Shown: in pieces, positions 23,720-35,356 of the stretch
Numbering within the stretch: the stretch's first letter is position 1
How the letters are laid out: each line of letters begins with the position of its first letter
Origin: Pogonophryne albipinna
Lineage: Eukaryota; Chordata; Actinopteri; Perciformes; Artedidraconidae
Length of the DNA: 64,000 nt
NCBI GenBank assembly: GCA_028583405.1
Contig: CM053252.1
Location: 41,062,697 to 41,126,696, forward strand
Reading direction: 5' to 3'
The notes under the pieces: generated by a model
Told to the model about the DNA's origin: nothing
Database searches by the model: none
What the model saw: only the letters and a program-made list of their open reading frames with translations
Position numbers and translations under genes: made by a program

Positions 23720-25842
23720 CAGGGACGTGCACAGACATTTGGAGGGGCTATTGCTCTAAACTGGAAAAAGGGCCTCCCCCCCCCCCCCGAAAAAAAACAT
23801 AAGACCTTTTGAAATGTCTAACTTGTTTTTAATGTAAAAGGTTCATAAAATAAAAACACAACACTGTCATTGCAAGTGACACTCAGTTGACTTTTATGTC
23901 CACTGCTAAATTCGTTATTCAGGCACATTTTTAGTTGTGTGGTCCATATCTCATTAAAATATCTAATGTTATAACTATTAAAGAAAAAATGGGGACAATC
24001 CTGTTTTAATGTAGCTTGACCATTGTAACTGCTGTGCAGACCAGTGGTTGCGTTAGACTTTTTCGTTGTCCGTCATTTTGACGGACAGGATCGTAACATT
24101 TCCGTCATAATCCATTATTACCCGTCATTTTATTTTTCATGTTTTAATGATGAGATGAGACATATTTAATATGTATGTGTGGGTACTGAGCAGCAAATGT
24201 TCATTCATTCATGTTTTAATGATTCATACAGAACTTTTAAGGGCATGGAGGAAAAAAAGATGAACAGAGACACCGACCGTGTGGTCACTTTTCATGTCAA
24301 CACGAACATGAATGATTTATTTGTTCCTGTACTGACAGCACAGCAGAGGGGGGGCAGAGGCCGCTACAAACACCACGACCATTGTGCCTAAACAGGCAAA
24401 TAGGAACAATGCCATCGTTTTAAATGAGACAATTACAATCAGAATATGAACAAAACATTTACAAGAACAACTCTATTGACCTGCTGTAGCCTAGCCTGAA
24501 CGCTGATCTCTGCATCGTCGTGCAGCCTCGGACAAATCCGTTACTCATCTTAGCTTCTCTACAGACGTCGCAGAACATTTTGCATCTTCCCTCCTCAGCC
24601 ACTTAAACTCTTGCTCCCACTGAACCCGGTACTCCCGCTTGAACTCCTTGCCTCTTGCTTGCCCCTCTGCTGCTGGCTGAACGTTGTCAGTTTTAGTCTT
24701 ACTGGCTTGTCCTTCATCCTCCACCTTTTTTCACCTCGTTTATCCACACCATCACAATTACTGGGCTTATTAAAAAAGCTTCGGACAATCAGCTGCGATT
24801 GCTAAAGCCGGTTAAACAATGAGGTAATCAACGAGGTCAAAAACAAGACTAGATAATAGCTACTTAATATACACACACTCACCACCAACTGGACAGGGGT
24901 GTGAATGACTAAATAATAGTTACAGACTACGGTAGAGTACAGTAGATCGCCCTCAGTCGACCTGGCCACTAAGGATGTAATATAATGTGGGCCGCTGGTG
25001 GACATTTTGGCGCTGTTCCGAGTTGTGTTCTAATCTGTCAAAATGACGGACTGCTTTCAGAGTTTTCCGTCATTGTTAGAAAAAATCCGTCATTGACGGA
25101 AAATATTCGGTTAACGCGACCTCTGGTGCAGACATAGGCTACTGATAAAATAGGGCTTCTAACTAATTACCTTAAATAAAATCACTAATTAATGAAACCA
25201 GTTCAATACGCCTTATTCTTATTCTTATCATTCTTTATGAGCGTAGTAACGGTAAGGTATCTAATTACTTATTTATTTAGTGTTTCATAACTTCATAACA
25301 GAGATGGTCAAACTAAAGTAGAGACATGGCAGAAATCCTACAATGAAGCGGGATATTGAAGTGTTCTCCTGTGAGAGGGCGATCAGGAGAAGAGAGAGAG
25401 CGGTGCGTTGAGGGAGTTTACGGAGCAGAGTAAAAGACACAGAAAGACAGAAGCACAATAACAAGTATATTTAGGTGTTTTTTTTGTAAATAACCGACGG
25501 TGTCAAGAGGAAGTAAAGTCCCCTGGTTTGTCCCCTATACTCTAACGCCAGGCAGGCATTTGGTATGATCACCATAGCCATAGGCCGGACTCGGAGGGCT
25601 TTTCTTTGCTTCCAGCTGTCAGATTGTAAACAAAGTCACGTGACTGGGGGCAGATGACAGCGCTGACAAGGTGTGTTTCCCGCAGCGAGACACTACAATA
25701 CTAATTGTGGGCTTATCATGTTGATTCGACCACAATAGAAACAAAAAAAAAACTCTCGCTCTCTCCAGAGGGGCAGGTCAGACAAAAATGCCAAACGGGC
25801 TGTTGCCCGGGCAACATTAGCCCGTACCTGTGCACGTCCCTG
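23720..25842. mobile_element. hAT element, CAGGGACGTGCACAG termini, exact 8-bp TSD
   Basis: CAGGGACGTGCACAG at the left and CTGTGCACGTCCCTG at the right are a perfect 15-bp inverted repeat. CTCCCGAG flanks both ends (23712-23719 and 25843-25850). A second hAT (24042-25125) is nested inside. The two flanks rejoin into sequence similar to 34560-34620, showing the insertion hit an older dispersed repeat. Confidence 0.92.
24042..25125. mobile_element. hAT MITE, CAGTGGTTGCGTTA termini, nested
   Basis: Left end CAGTGGTTGCGTTAGAC and, on the other strand, right end CAGAGGTCGCGTTAACC. GTGCAGAC occurs at 24034-24041 and 25126-25133, an exact 8-bp TSD. GACGGA / TCCGTC words mark both subterminal regions. 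A shorter sibling lies at 59822-60593, lacking about 325 internal bases. Confidence 0.92.
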
Positions 25843-25850
25843 CTCCCGAG

Positions 25851-26126
25851 GGAGTTTCTCCCCCACACACTCCTTTGTTTACTTCAGGAACATATAGTGA
25901 CATCACTACGGAACACTCTGGGTAAATAATAACACTGGAATTGAAAGCCTTCAGGTTTAGCGGCTTTTAGAAGCAGATTTTATTTCAAGCTTTAACTTTT
26001 TTTGTGGTTGTGATCTGAGAGTAACCTCAGATAATTACCTGCCATATCGATACACGCCTCATCTCCTTTCATCAGTCCATTCTCCTCTCCTACCATCTGT
26101 GAAATGACTGCATACACACACATACA

Positions 26127-26161
<35 letters not shown>

Positions 26162-26639
26162 TTTAATTTAATCTGTGGGGATGATGAAGTGACATGTATA
26201 CAAATGAGACCTGATCACCTGACTAGTTGTCTGACCAGTGATGACATGAATAGCTGCATGTTATCATTTCAGCTGTTGTCATGTTGCTGTCCTGCAAATG
26301 ATGTTGGCTTTGTAGATAATTGCAGTGCTTTCTGGGGAACATCAGATCTGATTAGGAGAGATGGCATTCAGCCGACTCTGGAAGGAGCAGTTCTCATATC
26401 TACTAATATTATAAAAGTGTATTAGTGGCCAACCAATCAGAGTTGAGACGAGGCGGGGTGGCGGTCTTACTGACTTCTGAGGGCTTCCTTTTGGGCATCC
26501 ACTCAACACGACCACTTAAAGAATTAATTCAAAAGTAAAAATATGGGGAATAGTACATTAAAGTGAAACTAAACAGGAAAATGTAATGAGAACTCTCAAA
26601 GGTCAGATCTTGACCTTCTAAAGCGTTACTAGTAAATGA
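25851..26639. other. No recognised gene; contains (CA)n
   Basis: Apart from the microsatellite I see no structured feature. Confidence 0.45.
26117..26160. repeat. (CA)n microsatellite
   Basis: Dinucleotide run of about 20 units with two interruptions near its left side. Confidence 0.9.
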
Positions 26640-26811
26640 TTTGATATCAGATAATCAGATTGACTTCTGTTGTCTCACTGAAACCTGGCTGAGACTGAAG
26701 AATATCTCAGCATAAATGAGTTCACTCCACCCGGTCAGTTTGATAGTCACGTTCCTCTAGGCGAAGGGGGTGCAGGGCGGCCATCCTTGACTCAAGCTTA
26801 CTAATCAAACC
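26640..26811 (+). pseudogene. LINE endonuclease relic, left piece
   Basis: Plus-strand frames give IDFCCLTETWL (catalytic Glu motif) and, after an indel, NEFTPPGQF and a Gly-rich run, as in fish LINE endonucleases. It is cut at 26811 by the piggyBac-like element and resumes at 27946. Confidence 0.65.
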
Positions 26812-26815
26812 TTAA

Positions 26816-27941
26816 AGGGGGAGTAGGTAAGTTTCAGAAACCGGCTCGAGTGCACTAAAATTTGAAAGTACACAGCCGAAAAGAATCCGCCCCTTCCTTC
26901 AGACTTCCTTACAGAGCACCTCCTCCAACACACATGAACGCGCACATGACTTAGGTTGGCTATATAGTTCAGGGGAATTATAAACCATACAAAACCTGTC
27001 CAAGAGAAAAAGAGCGACCACGGCGTCAGATTTCAAATCGGTGTGTATGGGGGTTATTCCCTATCTTTATTCAAGAGCGTGGTATTTACATTTGAGAGCA
27101 TACTTTATTGATTTCCTTCACTCAAACCCTGTCATCGCACCAAAGAGTAACCGCCCTTACGGGACGCTGTAATAAGTAAAAAGAACGCACCCGCAAGGAC
27201 ACCTGGCCTCCTATTGGTTGAGGGATTTTGACAGGATTGTTGCACAAAAGTTTCGAGCGCGCAGAGAATAAATCTGAGAGCAGAAAAAATCCGTAAGCAG
27301 CAATATATCTGAGTGCAAGCGTACAGTTTGAGCAGAAGCAAAGCAAATCTAAGTGCAAGCAGGCACTATTTGAGTGCGAGGACAGGGTTTGAGGGAAATA
27401 AATACATAAAGTATGCTCTCAAATTTAAATACCACGCTCTTGAATAAAGATAGGGAATAACCCCCATAGGTGTGTTCCATCAGTTGTCGCCATCGTTGAA
27501 AAGCAACTCCGATATTGACTCTGGTTTGAATTCTCCTAGTTTCCACTTTGTTTTTGTTCCTAATTTGCTCCGTTACATTATTTCTTTTGCCACCAGTAGA
27601 CGATGTTGAACCTAACTCTGCCATGGTGAAAGTGGCCGCCTGTTGCTGGCGAGTCATTGAAGTACTGCTGCAATGCACGCCCAATGACGGCACGCCCAAT
27701 GAGGGCACGAGATACATTTGTGCGTGCACGAGATGGAAGGCTGACAGACAGGACGGCAATCCAATTTGGTCGGATTGGTCGTACTTTTTACAGTATTACG
27801 GCTTCCACAGATGAAATTTTTTTATGGATTTTTTGTCAAAGCACTTAAGATATGCATTGCTATCGGGATGTTCAGAGCATTCCATGGAATATAACAAAAA
27901 GTGTATCTCGAGCCGGTTTCTCAAACTTACCTACCCCCCCT
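26816..27941. mobile_element. piggyBac-like composite MITE copy 2
   Basis: TTAA at 26812-26815 and 27942-27945; ends AGGGGGAGTAGGTAAGTTTC and AAACTTACCTACCCCCCCT. Nearly identical to 22257-23377 throughout, with small indels, and in the same orientation. It interrupts the LINE relic, so it is younger than that LINE. Confidence 0.88.
27046..27468. mobile_element. Near-palindromic TATGGGGG element nested in copy 2
   Basis: Same ends and the same GGTGTG flanks (27040-27045 and 27469-27474) as 22481-22909. Confidence 0.85.
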
Positions 27942-27945
27942 TTAA

Positions 27946-28200
27946 CTAAATGATCACTCTTTCAAAGCCTTCGCTAACCTGGAATTTTATTTGCAATTGT
28001 ATTCAACACTCCTGCTCCTTCTTCATAGAGAGTTTTAGAATTTAAAAGTCGTTATTGTGGGTCAATATGGCAGTGATAATAGCCCAAATGTTATGTTTTG
28101 CAATTTTTTAGATTTCGTTAGGTTTAGTCAGAATGTACCAACTCACTAATTTAACCTTACCTTCTATACGTTTCTGACTATATTATGTATTAGTCTGTCA
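27946..28200 (+). pseudogene. LINE endonuclease relic, right piece
   Basis: Continues the relic at 26640-26811 in the same orientation with HSFESLANLEFYLQ and a decayed VIVG-type segment where LINEs have GDFN. Degraded, with in-frame stops. Confidence 0.5.
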
Positions 28201-28305
28201 TTAGGCAAACTTTCCTGCATTGGAAGTCTGATAGTGCTATTTAAAAGAACAGATCCCATTGGCATTCAACTCAATAACATTTCCCAGTATAACAAAGGAC
28301 TCCGA

Positions 28306-29197
28306 AAGCCCCTGTCACACTGTCCCGAAATTGACACCCGATGGACACACGATAAAGGAAATGTTCAAATTCGGCTGTGATCGTAGCAACATCGGGCCTC
28401 TAAGCCATCGTATGACCGCCGGTGGAGTTTCTCAGGCTCCGGCAGCAAATTCGTAAGGCACTCGTGAGGGCATCTTGTCAAATCGTGTCATCTTCGTGTT
28501 ATCATCGGTGCATTCACCCTCACTCTGATCGGGGCGAATGCCCAATGGTACCGATGATAACAAGATGCCCTCACAATGGCCTTACGAAGGGCAAAATTGA
28601 CACACGAATTCAACACGAAAATGAACCTTCGCAAGGTCCTTCTGCAATTTTTTGGCATGCCAAAGATTTTGCCACCGCTCACGAAGTTGCTGCCGGAGCC
28701 TGAGAATCTCCACCGGCGGTCATACGATGGCTTAAGATGCCCTCACGAATGGCCCGATGTTGCTACGATCACAGCCGAATTTGAACATTTCCTTTATCGT
28801 GTGTCCATCGGGTTGTTTTATTGCACAACAAAATCATGTAAACATATTATGTAAATAACCCAATTTGTGTTCTGTGAAACTAAAAAGGATATAATATATT
28901 ATTTTGAAGGAGAGTTGACAGGAAGTTGTTGTTGCTATGGAAACAACATTACGGAGAAAACGTAATATTTTCTACATATAAAGAGGGATAAAGTAAAGAA
29001 CAAAGTCTGAAGATATCAGTACAGTATCATAGTACTGTAACATAATTGTTTTTGGTACTTTCATTGCAGTTGTATGTCTTAAATGTAATGTAAATGTTGC
29101 CTTCGTGTGTGGTTCGGGGCCATCTTCGTGCGAAATTCACAATTCCATATTCGTGTGTCCATCGGGTGTCAATTTCGGGACAGTGTGACAGGGGCTT
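28306..29197. mobile_element. Multi-palindrome transposon, AAGCCCCTGTCACAC termini
   Basis: The ends AAGCCCCTGTCACACTGTCC and GGACAGTGTGACAGGGGCTT are inverted repeats that continue through ATTGACACCCGATGGACACA. Inside, 28330-28440 is complementary to about 28690-28812, so the left arm pairs with a mid-element copy as well as with the true right end. A further small palindrome (TGAGGGCATCTTGTCA / GATGCCCTCA) spans about 28467-28576. No clear TSD or coding sequence. Confidence 0.8.
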
Positions 29198-29691
29198 AAA
29201 GCCTTACACTCTTAATCTATTTTCATTTTTCTAATTTTCTAAATTCCTGCACTCTGTCTACCTCCTTTATTTGAAATCTCTCGTTCTCTCTGTCTTTCTC
29301 TCTTTAAAGTATGTGGTTCTCCATATCAGTGTCAGAATGCTAGATGTTGTGTGTCTGCCTCTGTGGGCTGTGTACTGTTTTAAAAACAAGTAAAACGTTA
29401 CCATCTGTTAATCTCTCTATCTCTCTCTGTCTGCAGCCTGCAGTGAGTAGGAGCAACCCATGTGGATCAAGATTTGAAGAAAGAAACCAGAACTAGTGGT
29501 GAGCTCTCCTTCCTTTCCTCTGGTCACATGTCCTTCTCCTGCCTCGCCTGCAGCATGTCCCACCCTCAAATCAATGTACAATTTTGAGGATCTTGTATTA
29601 AACTCAAGCATTGCATTTTATGCTAATTACACTACATTTCATTGATAAATATTGCACTCATTCTCCTTCTACTACTTTTCTAACAACAGTT
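29198..29691. other. No recognised gene
   Basis: Pyrimidine-rich segments (CTCTCTCTGTCTGCAG near 29412-29437) could mimic a splice acceptor, but no supported exon follows. Confidence 0.4.
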
Positions 29692-30125
29692 AATGTATAC
29701 ATGGGCGTCGCAGCCATTATATGAGGGTGGGACAAGTCCCCCCCACTTTTTCAAATGATTAGTTTAGACCCCCCCACTTTTACCATGTGGAAAGTCCGTG
29801 AATCGGTCTATCCACTCGCCGCACTTTGTAGAGCGCTGTGTCAGTGCTTCACTATCAAATCCATTCCACTTGCTTATTGAGAGAATGCCCAAATCAATGA
29901 AACTCCGTACCATGTTTTCACTGCTACTTTGTACCAAGGCAGATTCTCACATAGCGCGCGCATGTTCAAGGAGTGTTGCCATAGTTGGACAGCTCAGATC
30001 TGTTGTATGAAGCGATGCCAATAGCGGAGGTAAGGCACACACACCAAGTGTTCAGGACATTGTTAATACAGCGAAAATCAAAGCTGACGATCTCTTGGTT
30101 TGATATGTTTTCTCCCCCAGACAAC

Positions 30126-30853
30126 ATGGACATAAGAACATTGTTTTCAAAGAAGAGGAAAGTAAGTCATCAGCTGGTAGCAGTTAATCAGTTAACAGTG
30201 ATGGCGGCGGCGGCAAACGCGTCTCACTTCTGGAGAGGAGTTTCGTCTTTATGTCATGATAGAGAGTTACAAATACTGAATAGTTTAGATGAGAAAAGGC
30301 ATTGAAATACCAGGTCACTAGTATTTATCATGTAAACAGGGAACATGAATAACCCGATCTCTCTGTGCTCATGTAAACACCATGATGTCCATGTAGAGAC
30401 GCAGTCAGTGTGTTTTACTGGAGCCTCAGTTCGATAAGAGATTATTTTCTGAGTTCTTTAACTTCGGTACTCTCTCTCAAAGTGCATTATGTTTTAATTA
30501 TACTTCTTATCATTCAGAAGCTTGTTGTGTGTGTTTATGTTTTACTGAGTGCTTATAGGCCATTTCCATCCCAGTATTCAGTTAACTATTTATTTTCTGT
30601 GCACATTACATAGACTAGCTAATATTCTACCTACTGCTTGGGACTTTGAGTCTTCAAAATGTCCAATGTCACAGACTGGGACTTACTTTAGAGTCAGTTG
30701 TATTTACATTCAGTATGACTTGTTATGATTCAATGTGAAAGAGTATACTGCTCAATACATAATGATCACTTCACCACCTCTCTTGACATCTAGGCGCTTG
30801 AGAGTGAGTCAGAGGCAGAACACAGGGACAGTGGAGAGAGGTCCGTTGCTGAG
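30126..30853 (+). pseudogene. hAT transposase exons 1-2 (N-terminus only)
   Basis: ATG at 30126 opens MDIRTLFSKKRK, 12 full codons ending at 30161 against the donor GTAAGT. An acceptor (CATCTAG) precedes exon 2 at 30794-30853, which is 20 codons, in phase and acidic (ALESESEAEHRDSG..), ending at donor GTGAGT. MDIR..F.KKRK is typical of the N-terminus of ZMYM/TTF-type hAT transposases. Downstream exons with the zinc finger, DDE domain and dimerisation region are missing, so no functional protein is possible. A related catalytic fragment is at 61448-61840 but belongs to a different insertion. Confidence 0.7.
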
Positions 30854-31280
30854 GTGAGTGATGAAAGGGAAATGACAGTTTAGAGTAAATTGTGATGTGG
30901 ACTCTCATCCCAGAATGTTAAGGAAATCAATGGGCAGGGCTCGACATTAAGGACTGCCCGGTGGCCTGGGGCCATCTAGTATTTAGCTCGGGCAATGAAG
31001 CCTCACCTGCTGGTTGCCCGATCGGGCAATCTATTATGCCAGTATCATGCAGCTCGCGGATCCAGTAATGAGTGACCCGACAGTAAAACTAAACATATCT
31101 ATAACTAGTTTAGGTAGTTTGAGACGCAATTAAAATAGCTACGTGTGATATTCTAACCTGAAGTGTGTGTTTTGTCCACTCACCGCTGCATGTGATCATG
31201 CAGAGCTGCGTGTCGACTCGTCAGCAGCAACTGATCTCTCTCTCCCGCCAGATTAGACTTCACTCGCGTTTATGTCCATA

Positions 31281-31555
31281 GCACTACTTTTTAATAGTTG
31301 TATTAACTTATTAACTGATCGACATCAGAGATGCAAAATATCATCCCTGTGTTTTTTATATTGTAAACTGTATTTAAATAATGTGCGGGCATGTATGCAT
31401 GTTGTTATGGATGTGTGAGCATATGTTTGTGTGTATAATGTTTATATATATATATTTATTCGTTTTATGTGGAAATGCACTGCGAGGATTGCTTTTTTTA
31501 AATTTCGTTGTACCTGGTGCGATGACAATAAAGGAATTCTATTCTATTCTATTCT
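31281..31555 (+). mobile_element. LINE 3' tail fragment with ATTCT repeats
   Basis: Ends AATTTCGTTGTACCTGGTGC, GACAATAAAG, then (ATTCT)n, a 3' end common to fish LINEs. The flanks TTTATGTCCATA and TATCGATCAGATCC are contiguous in the related sequence at 42486-42510, so it is a clean insertion. Confidence 0.75.
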
Positions 31556-32333
31556 ATATCGATCAGATCCAGCTAGTTCTAGCTAATGATAGGACTACCT
31601 GCTTATTAAAAGACACCTAAACAATAAGTGTCGCTATGCAACCGGGTGAGGCCACAAAGTATAGTGCAGCATTATGCATTTGTTTACATGCCGACCGGAA
31701 CCCCAAGGCATTACCAACAGATCAACGCACAATCAACCCATACAGGACATCTCTTTCTCCACATTAAGTGTTAGACATTAGAATTGACTATTCTTGTCTG
31801 TCTCATACTCTTCTTGTCTGTCACATAAGTGGCGCAACTGAAGCGGTATTGCGCTAAAGGGAAATTATTTTGATCGGACATTTTGACCGAAGAGATTTAG
31901 ATTTGCCGGCTAACGGGAACTCTGACGTCGCCATTTTGTGTGCTTGGCGGATGCGTTCGGCTCCTCTCGACTGCTGCTCGGGTCTGCTCGGTCAGCCTCC
32001 GGATGAGGAGGCATTCGTTCGACCAACTTACAGTAGATAACATTACAAACATTTTTAACAGGGGCCATAATAGTGTAAATAATGTTTGTTTTGGCAGTTA
32101 TAACTGAATGTAATGTTTTCTACTTTTTTACATCTGGGAAGGCATTTGCCTTCATCAGATGGAAAGTGTCTTGACCAACAACTTAAGTATTTCTTATAGC
32201 TATGCAGGGCAAGCGAGCAAACACAAACAAGAACAAACAAACAAGTGAAATGAAGAATAAAATTGAAATTGTACAATATAATATTGTGGTGGTTCATCTT
32301 ATAATTCAGTCTAGAGAATGCACCAGACAGATG

Positions 32334-32901
32334 CCTCATTCACACCAACGCAACTCCGGTTCAAGCTCCGTGTTGGGCTTTTCAGGTTTAGCTCCGGCTC
32401 TTTTCACACTGCCCAGAGTCCAACTGGTGCTGCGGCATTGCGTCATCGTTTGCGTCATGACGTAACCGTTTGCGTGCCTGCTTCATAAAGCCAAAGCGCG
32501 CGGAAACCTCTCACAGCTCACACCGACAACAACAACAATGGCCGATTGTGCTCCAGCTTCCTCTGTACCTCTTCGGAAGACCAGATTCCCAGTAGGTAGC
32601 TGGTCTCTTCAGTGGACCACTGCTGCTTGTTAAGTTTCTCCATCGTTGTGTACAAACTGGATAAAACGCCAGCTTTTTGTTGTTGTTCAGGAGTTGATCC
32701 TGTCTCTCCCCCTGCCCCCGCCTCGACGTAAGCGTGACGTATGCGGTGCTTTTGCTCTGGCCGGACAATTTTTCTGGTGCTCGAAATGAACCAGATTCCG
32801 GAGCTAAGAGGCTGCTCCGCTGCGGTGTGAACAGGAAAACCCGGTGATTTTCAAAGCTCCAGCTCCGAACCGGCCCTGAAACACCGTTGGTGTGAATGAG
32901 G
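32334..32901. mobile_element. MITE, CCTCATTCACACCAACG termini
   Basis: Left CCTCATTCACACCAACG and right CGTTGGTGTGAATGAGG are a perfect 17-bp inverted repeat apart from the inner junction. Words TCCGGCTC, CAAGCTCCG and their complements recur in both halves. No clear TSD. The 155-codon minus-strand frame here has no domain. Confidence 0.75.
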
Positions 32902-33160
32902 TATAAGACCTGCAAAAATCTAAATGTTCTAGGGGGAGGCCCCCCAAACCCTTTGTGCGTCATTTCGTCCGCGCGCATTTTTCAGGGCAATCTCTATTGG
33001 GCTCAGGGCCATCTGTAAATTTGCTTAGATGGCCCACAGGGCCATCTCCCAAAATCCTTAATGTCATGCACTGATGGGGATATTGAACAGGAAGCATTTC
33101 AGTCAAGGGGCATCATATGACCAATATAGACAGAAGAGCAACATTTATTTGAACATTTGA

Positions 33161-34016
33161 AGGAGAGGTGTCATGGCCATTTCCACTGATCATAATTCCA
33201 TTGTTGAGGTCTACTAAAATAGAAAAATACTGTGCAATTTTCCAAACTCACATTGGTTTCGCATACAGCATCTCTTTAAAGTATGTGTATTCAGCAGTAT
33301 TCACTTTCTCCACTAAACGGCTCGCTGCAGCTCTTGCCCCCCCCCCCTCCCTGTGAGCACAGTGTGCTCCGATTGGTCGGGACCAGTTGGGACATTGTGA
33401 ATCGCGCTGAGCTCCGTGGAGGTGTGATTTCCTTGTTTAGCGATACACAGCGAAACACAGCGAAACTCAACCTGAACACACACAAAGTCACAGCCGAAGT
33501 AAAAACAATAAGTGTGCTTGATATTGAGAAAGAAAAAGGTTGATAAACGCTGTGAGAATGGGTCTGCAGAGAGAATTTCGCCGCGATCCCAACTGTCTGT
33601 TATCAGCCTGCAGCCAGGGAGGAGAAATCAGCAGAGCTGCCTGCACTGAGTGTGTGAGGAAGTCGTGGATTGGTCAATTTGGACCAATCAGCGGGGGCTT
33701 AACGTCACGGCTCCGCGGACGTAACGTAACGGCTCCACGGATTGGCCCATTTGGTTCCGGGTACCGCATGACCGTATCGCGTCATAGTTCTGGGCGTGGC
33801 TACTGGGTGTTCACACGTCACAATGTCCAGGAAGAACATGGAAGAAGGTCAAATAGTTCCAACGAGGCGTTTTGGGGAGGTATTTTCTGTGTTAGAGCTT
33901 TACTCCCAACAGGGTGCACTTTGAGGGTTTTGACTCTGCAGCCCATTTACATGCATAAAAACCTTCATAACACACAAGGAGACGGGTAATAACCGGAAAA
34001 GCATGACATGTCTCCT
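33161..34016. mobile_element. piggyBac-like MITE with both ends (AGGAGA..CATGTC)
   Basis: Left end AGGAGAGGTGTCATGGCC preceded by TTGA (33157-33160), right end GCATGACATGTCTCCT followed by TTAA (34017-34020). The left flank is read as a mutated TTAA. Relatives at 11512, 14824 and 57170 also follow TTAA. It carries the GATATTGAG / AACGCTGTGAGAATGGGTC core near 33515-33590. Confidence 0.8.
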
Positions 34017-34473
34017 TTAAGTCAATGATACCATTCCTTGGTGAACTTAACATCTGTATGGAGTCAGATCAGTCTCAATATTAATAAATGCTCACAGAAG
34101 GATTCACAAATGTATTTTGCGATTTATATATAAATGACTCCACAACAATATCTCTCAATGCACTCACAAATATTTATTGTTGTATATAAATGTACAAAAA
34201 ATGGGCATTTAAACTGCTTTTTATTAATTCAAAGACGGCTCTGAATTTTATAACCAAATATGTTTCATTTCTTTACTATTGGATGAAATTACAAAATGTA
34301 CCCATCATTTGCCTCATGCTAGTATAGCCACATAAAAGTCAATCAAACCACCTGTTAAAAGGCACCAGAATACAGGAAATCTATTTTTTTTTTTCGTGGT
34401 GGGGGACCCCCACACCCCCCGTTAAAAATGTCCCCCCCACATTCAGGATGCTTCCCATGCCCATGAATGTATA

Positions 34474-34860
34474 TCATTAAAGAGACAGCTAACATCATAG
34501 AGGCCCTGTTATGCGTTTGGCTGGTCCCTCTCCTGTAGTGTGTTATGTAGGTGTTTGTGTGCATGTCAATGATCTGCAAAGGCTAAAATCCCTGTGTTCT
34601 CTATAGAGGAAGTTTCTCTGACGGTTGAGTGGACAAAAGGCTAGAGCAATGTATTCTGGGTAACAGTAACGGCTCATTAGTTTTATCCCACGGCAACACA
34701 GCCAAGTGGTGATGAATGGGCACTGTTGTGTGGGTCATTGCTGTACGTGTGTGCTGTGTCTTATATTACTTCTCACTAGTCATGTTTTTTGTGTGAGAGT
34801 GTGCTTTTGACAGGTGAAGATAATTCATGAGAGCTCTCCTTGTGTATATATTTGTTCTCT
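34474..34860. other. Older dispersed repeat remnant
   Basis: 34540-34620 (GTGCATGTCAATG, GCTAAAATCCCTGTGTTC) matches 23665-23711 plus 25843-25860, i.e. the site into which the 23720 hAT inserted. Confidence 0.5.
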
Positions 34861-34862
34861 TA

Positions 34863-34863
<1 letters not shown>

Positions 34864-34949
<86 letters not shown>
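34864..34949. repeat. (GT)n microsatellite
   Basis: About 42 uninterrupted units. Confidence 0.95.
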
Positions 34950-34952
<3 letters not shown>

Positions 34953-34954
34953 AC

Positions 34955-35259
34955 ATGTCCATGGGAGGCCGTCTAGTTCACAACTCATACTTGGTCTTAC
35001 AAACAATATCAGAATCTCACACATACACCATTAAACTCTTTTACATATTGCTAAACACGCACAATCATACTCTCTTTCACACACATTTGTCTGGGCCATA
35101 AATCAAACTTACTTACATACCAAACTGTACTTTCTTAGAAACACTATTATTCCCACTTACAGACAACATCATACTACAATATGATACTCTAGTAGTGTAT
35201 GCAAAATAGAAAACTTTGTATGTGAGAGAGGAATTGTAGTATGTATGAGGGTATAGTAG

Positions 35260-35260
<1 letters not shown>
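34955..35260. repeat. Degenerate 30-40 bp array (inverted copy at 56130-56330)
   Basis: Words CACACATACACCATTA, ACTCTTTTACATA, AATCATACTCTC recur irregularly. GAGGCCGTCTAGTTCACAAC through AATATCAGAATCTC is present in reverse complement at 56240-56310. Related words appear at 36140-36290 and 54650-54930. Confidence 0.6.

Positions 35261-35334
<74 letters not shown>
35257..35334. repeat. (GT)n microsatellite
   Basis: About 38 units, abutting the degenerate array. Confidence 0.95.
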
Positions 35335-35336
<2 letters not shown>

Positions 35337-35356
35337 TGTGAGAGCGTGTGTGAGAG

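Larger units (their letters stand above)
30935..33073. mobile_element. hAT-like element, CAGGGCTCGACATTAAGG termini
   Basis: Left end CAGGGCTCGACATTAAGGA and right end TCCTTAATGTCATGCACTG form an imperfect inverted repeat. ATGGG flanks both ends (30930-30934 and 33074-33078); a full 8-bp match is not seen. GGGCCATCT words mark both subterminal zones. The interior includes a LINE tail (31281-31555) and a MITE (32334-32901). Confidence 0.75.
29700..34465 (+). mobile_element. hAT element (DUF4371/ZMYM-like type) with exact TSD, gutted and filled by other insertions
   Basis: The left end is CATGGGCGTCGCAGCC and the right end GGATGCTTCCCATGCCCATG. AATGTATA occurs at 29692-29699 and 34466-34473, an exact 8-bp TSD. 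GTGGGACAAGTCCCCCCCAC near the left and GTCCCCCCCACATTC near the right add subterminal symmetry. Two transposase exons remain near the left. The catalytic part is absent. A hAT (30935-33073) and a piggyBac-like MITE (33161-34016) lie inside. Confidence 0.88.

Noticed and set aside
29412..29470. Polypyrimidine tract plus CTGCAG as a host splice acceptor and exon
   Set aside because: The following sequence has no supported coding frame or donor; kept as unassigned.
32511..32978. 155-codon minus-strand ORF
   Set aside because: Spans a MITE end and its host element; no domain or repeat-independent sequence.
33540..33989. 149-codon plus-strand ORF
   Set aside because: Interior of a TTAA-flanked MITE, with the reading frame not preserved in related copies.
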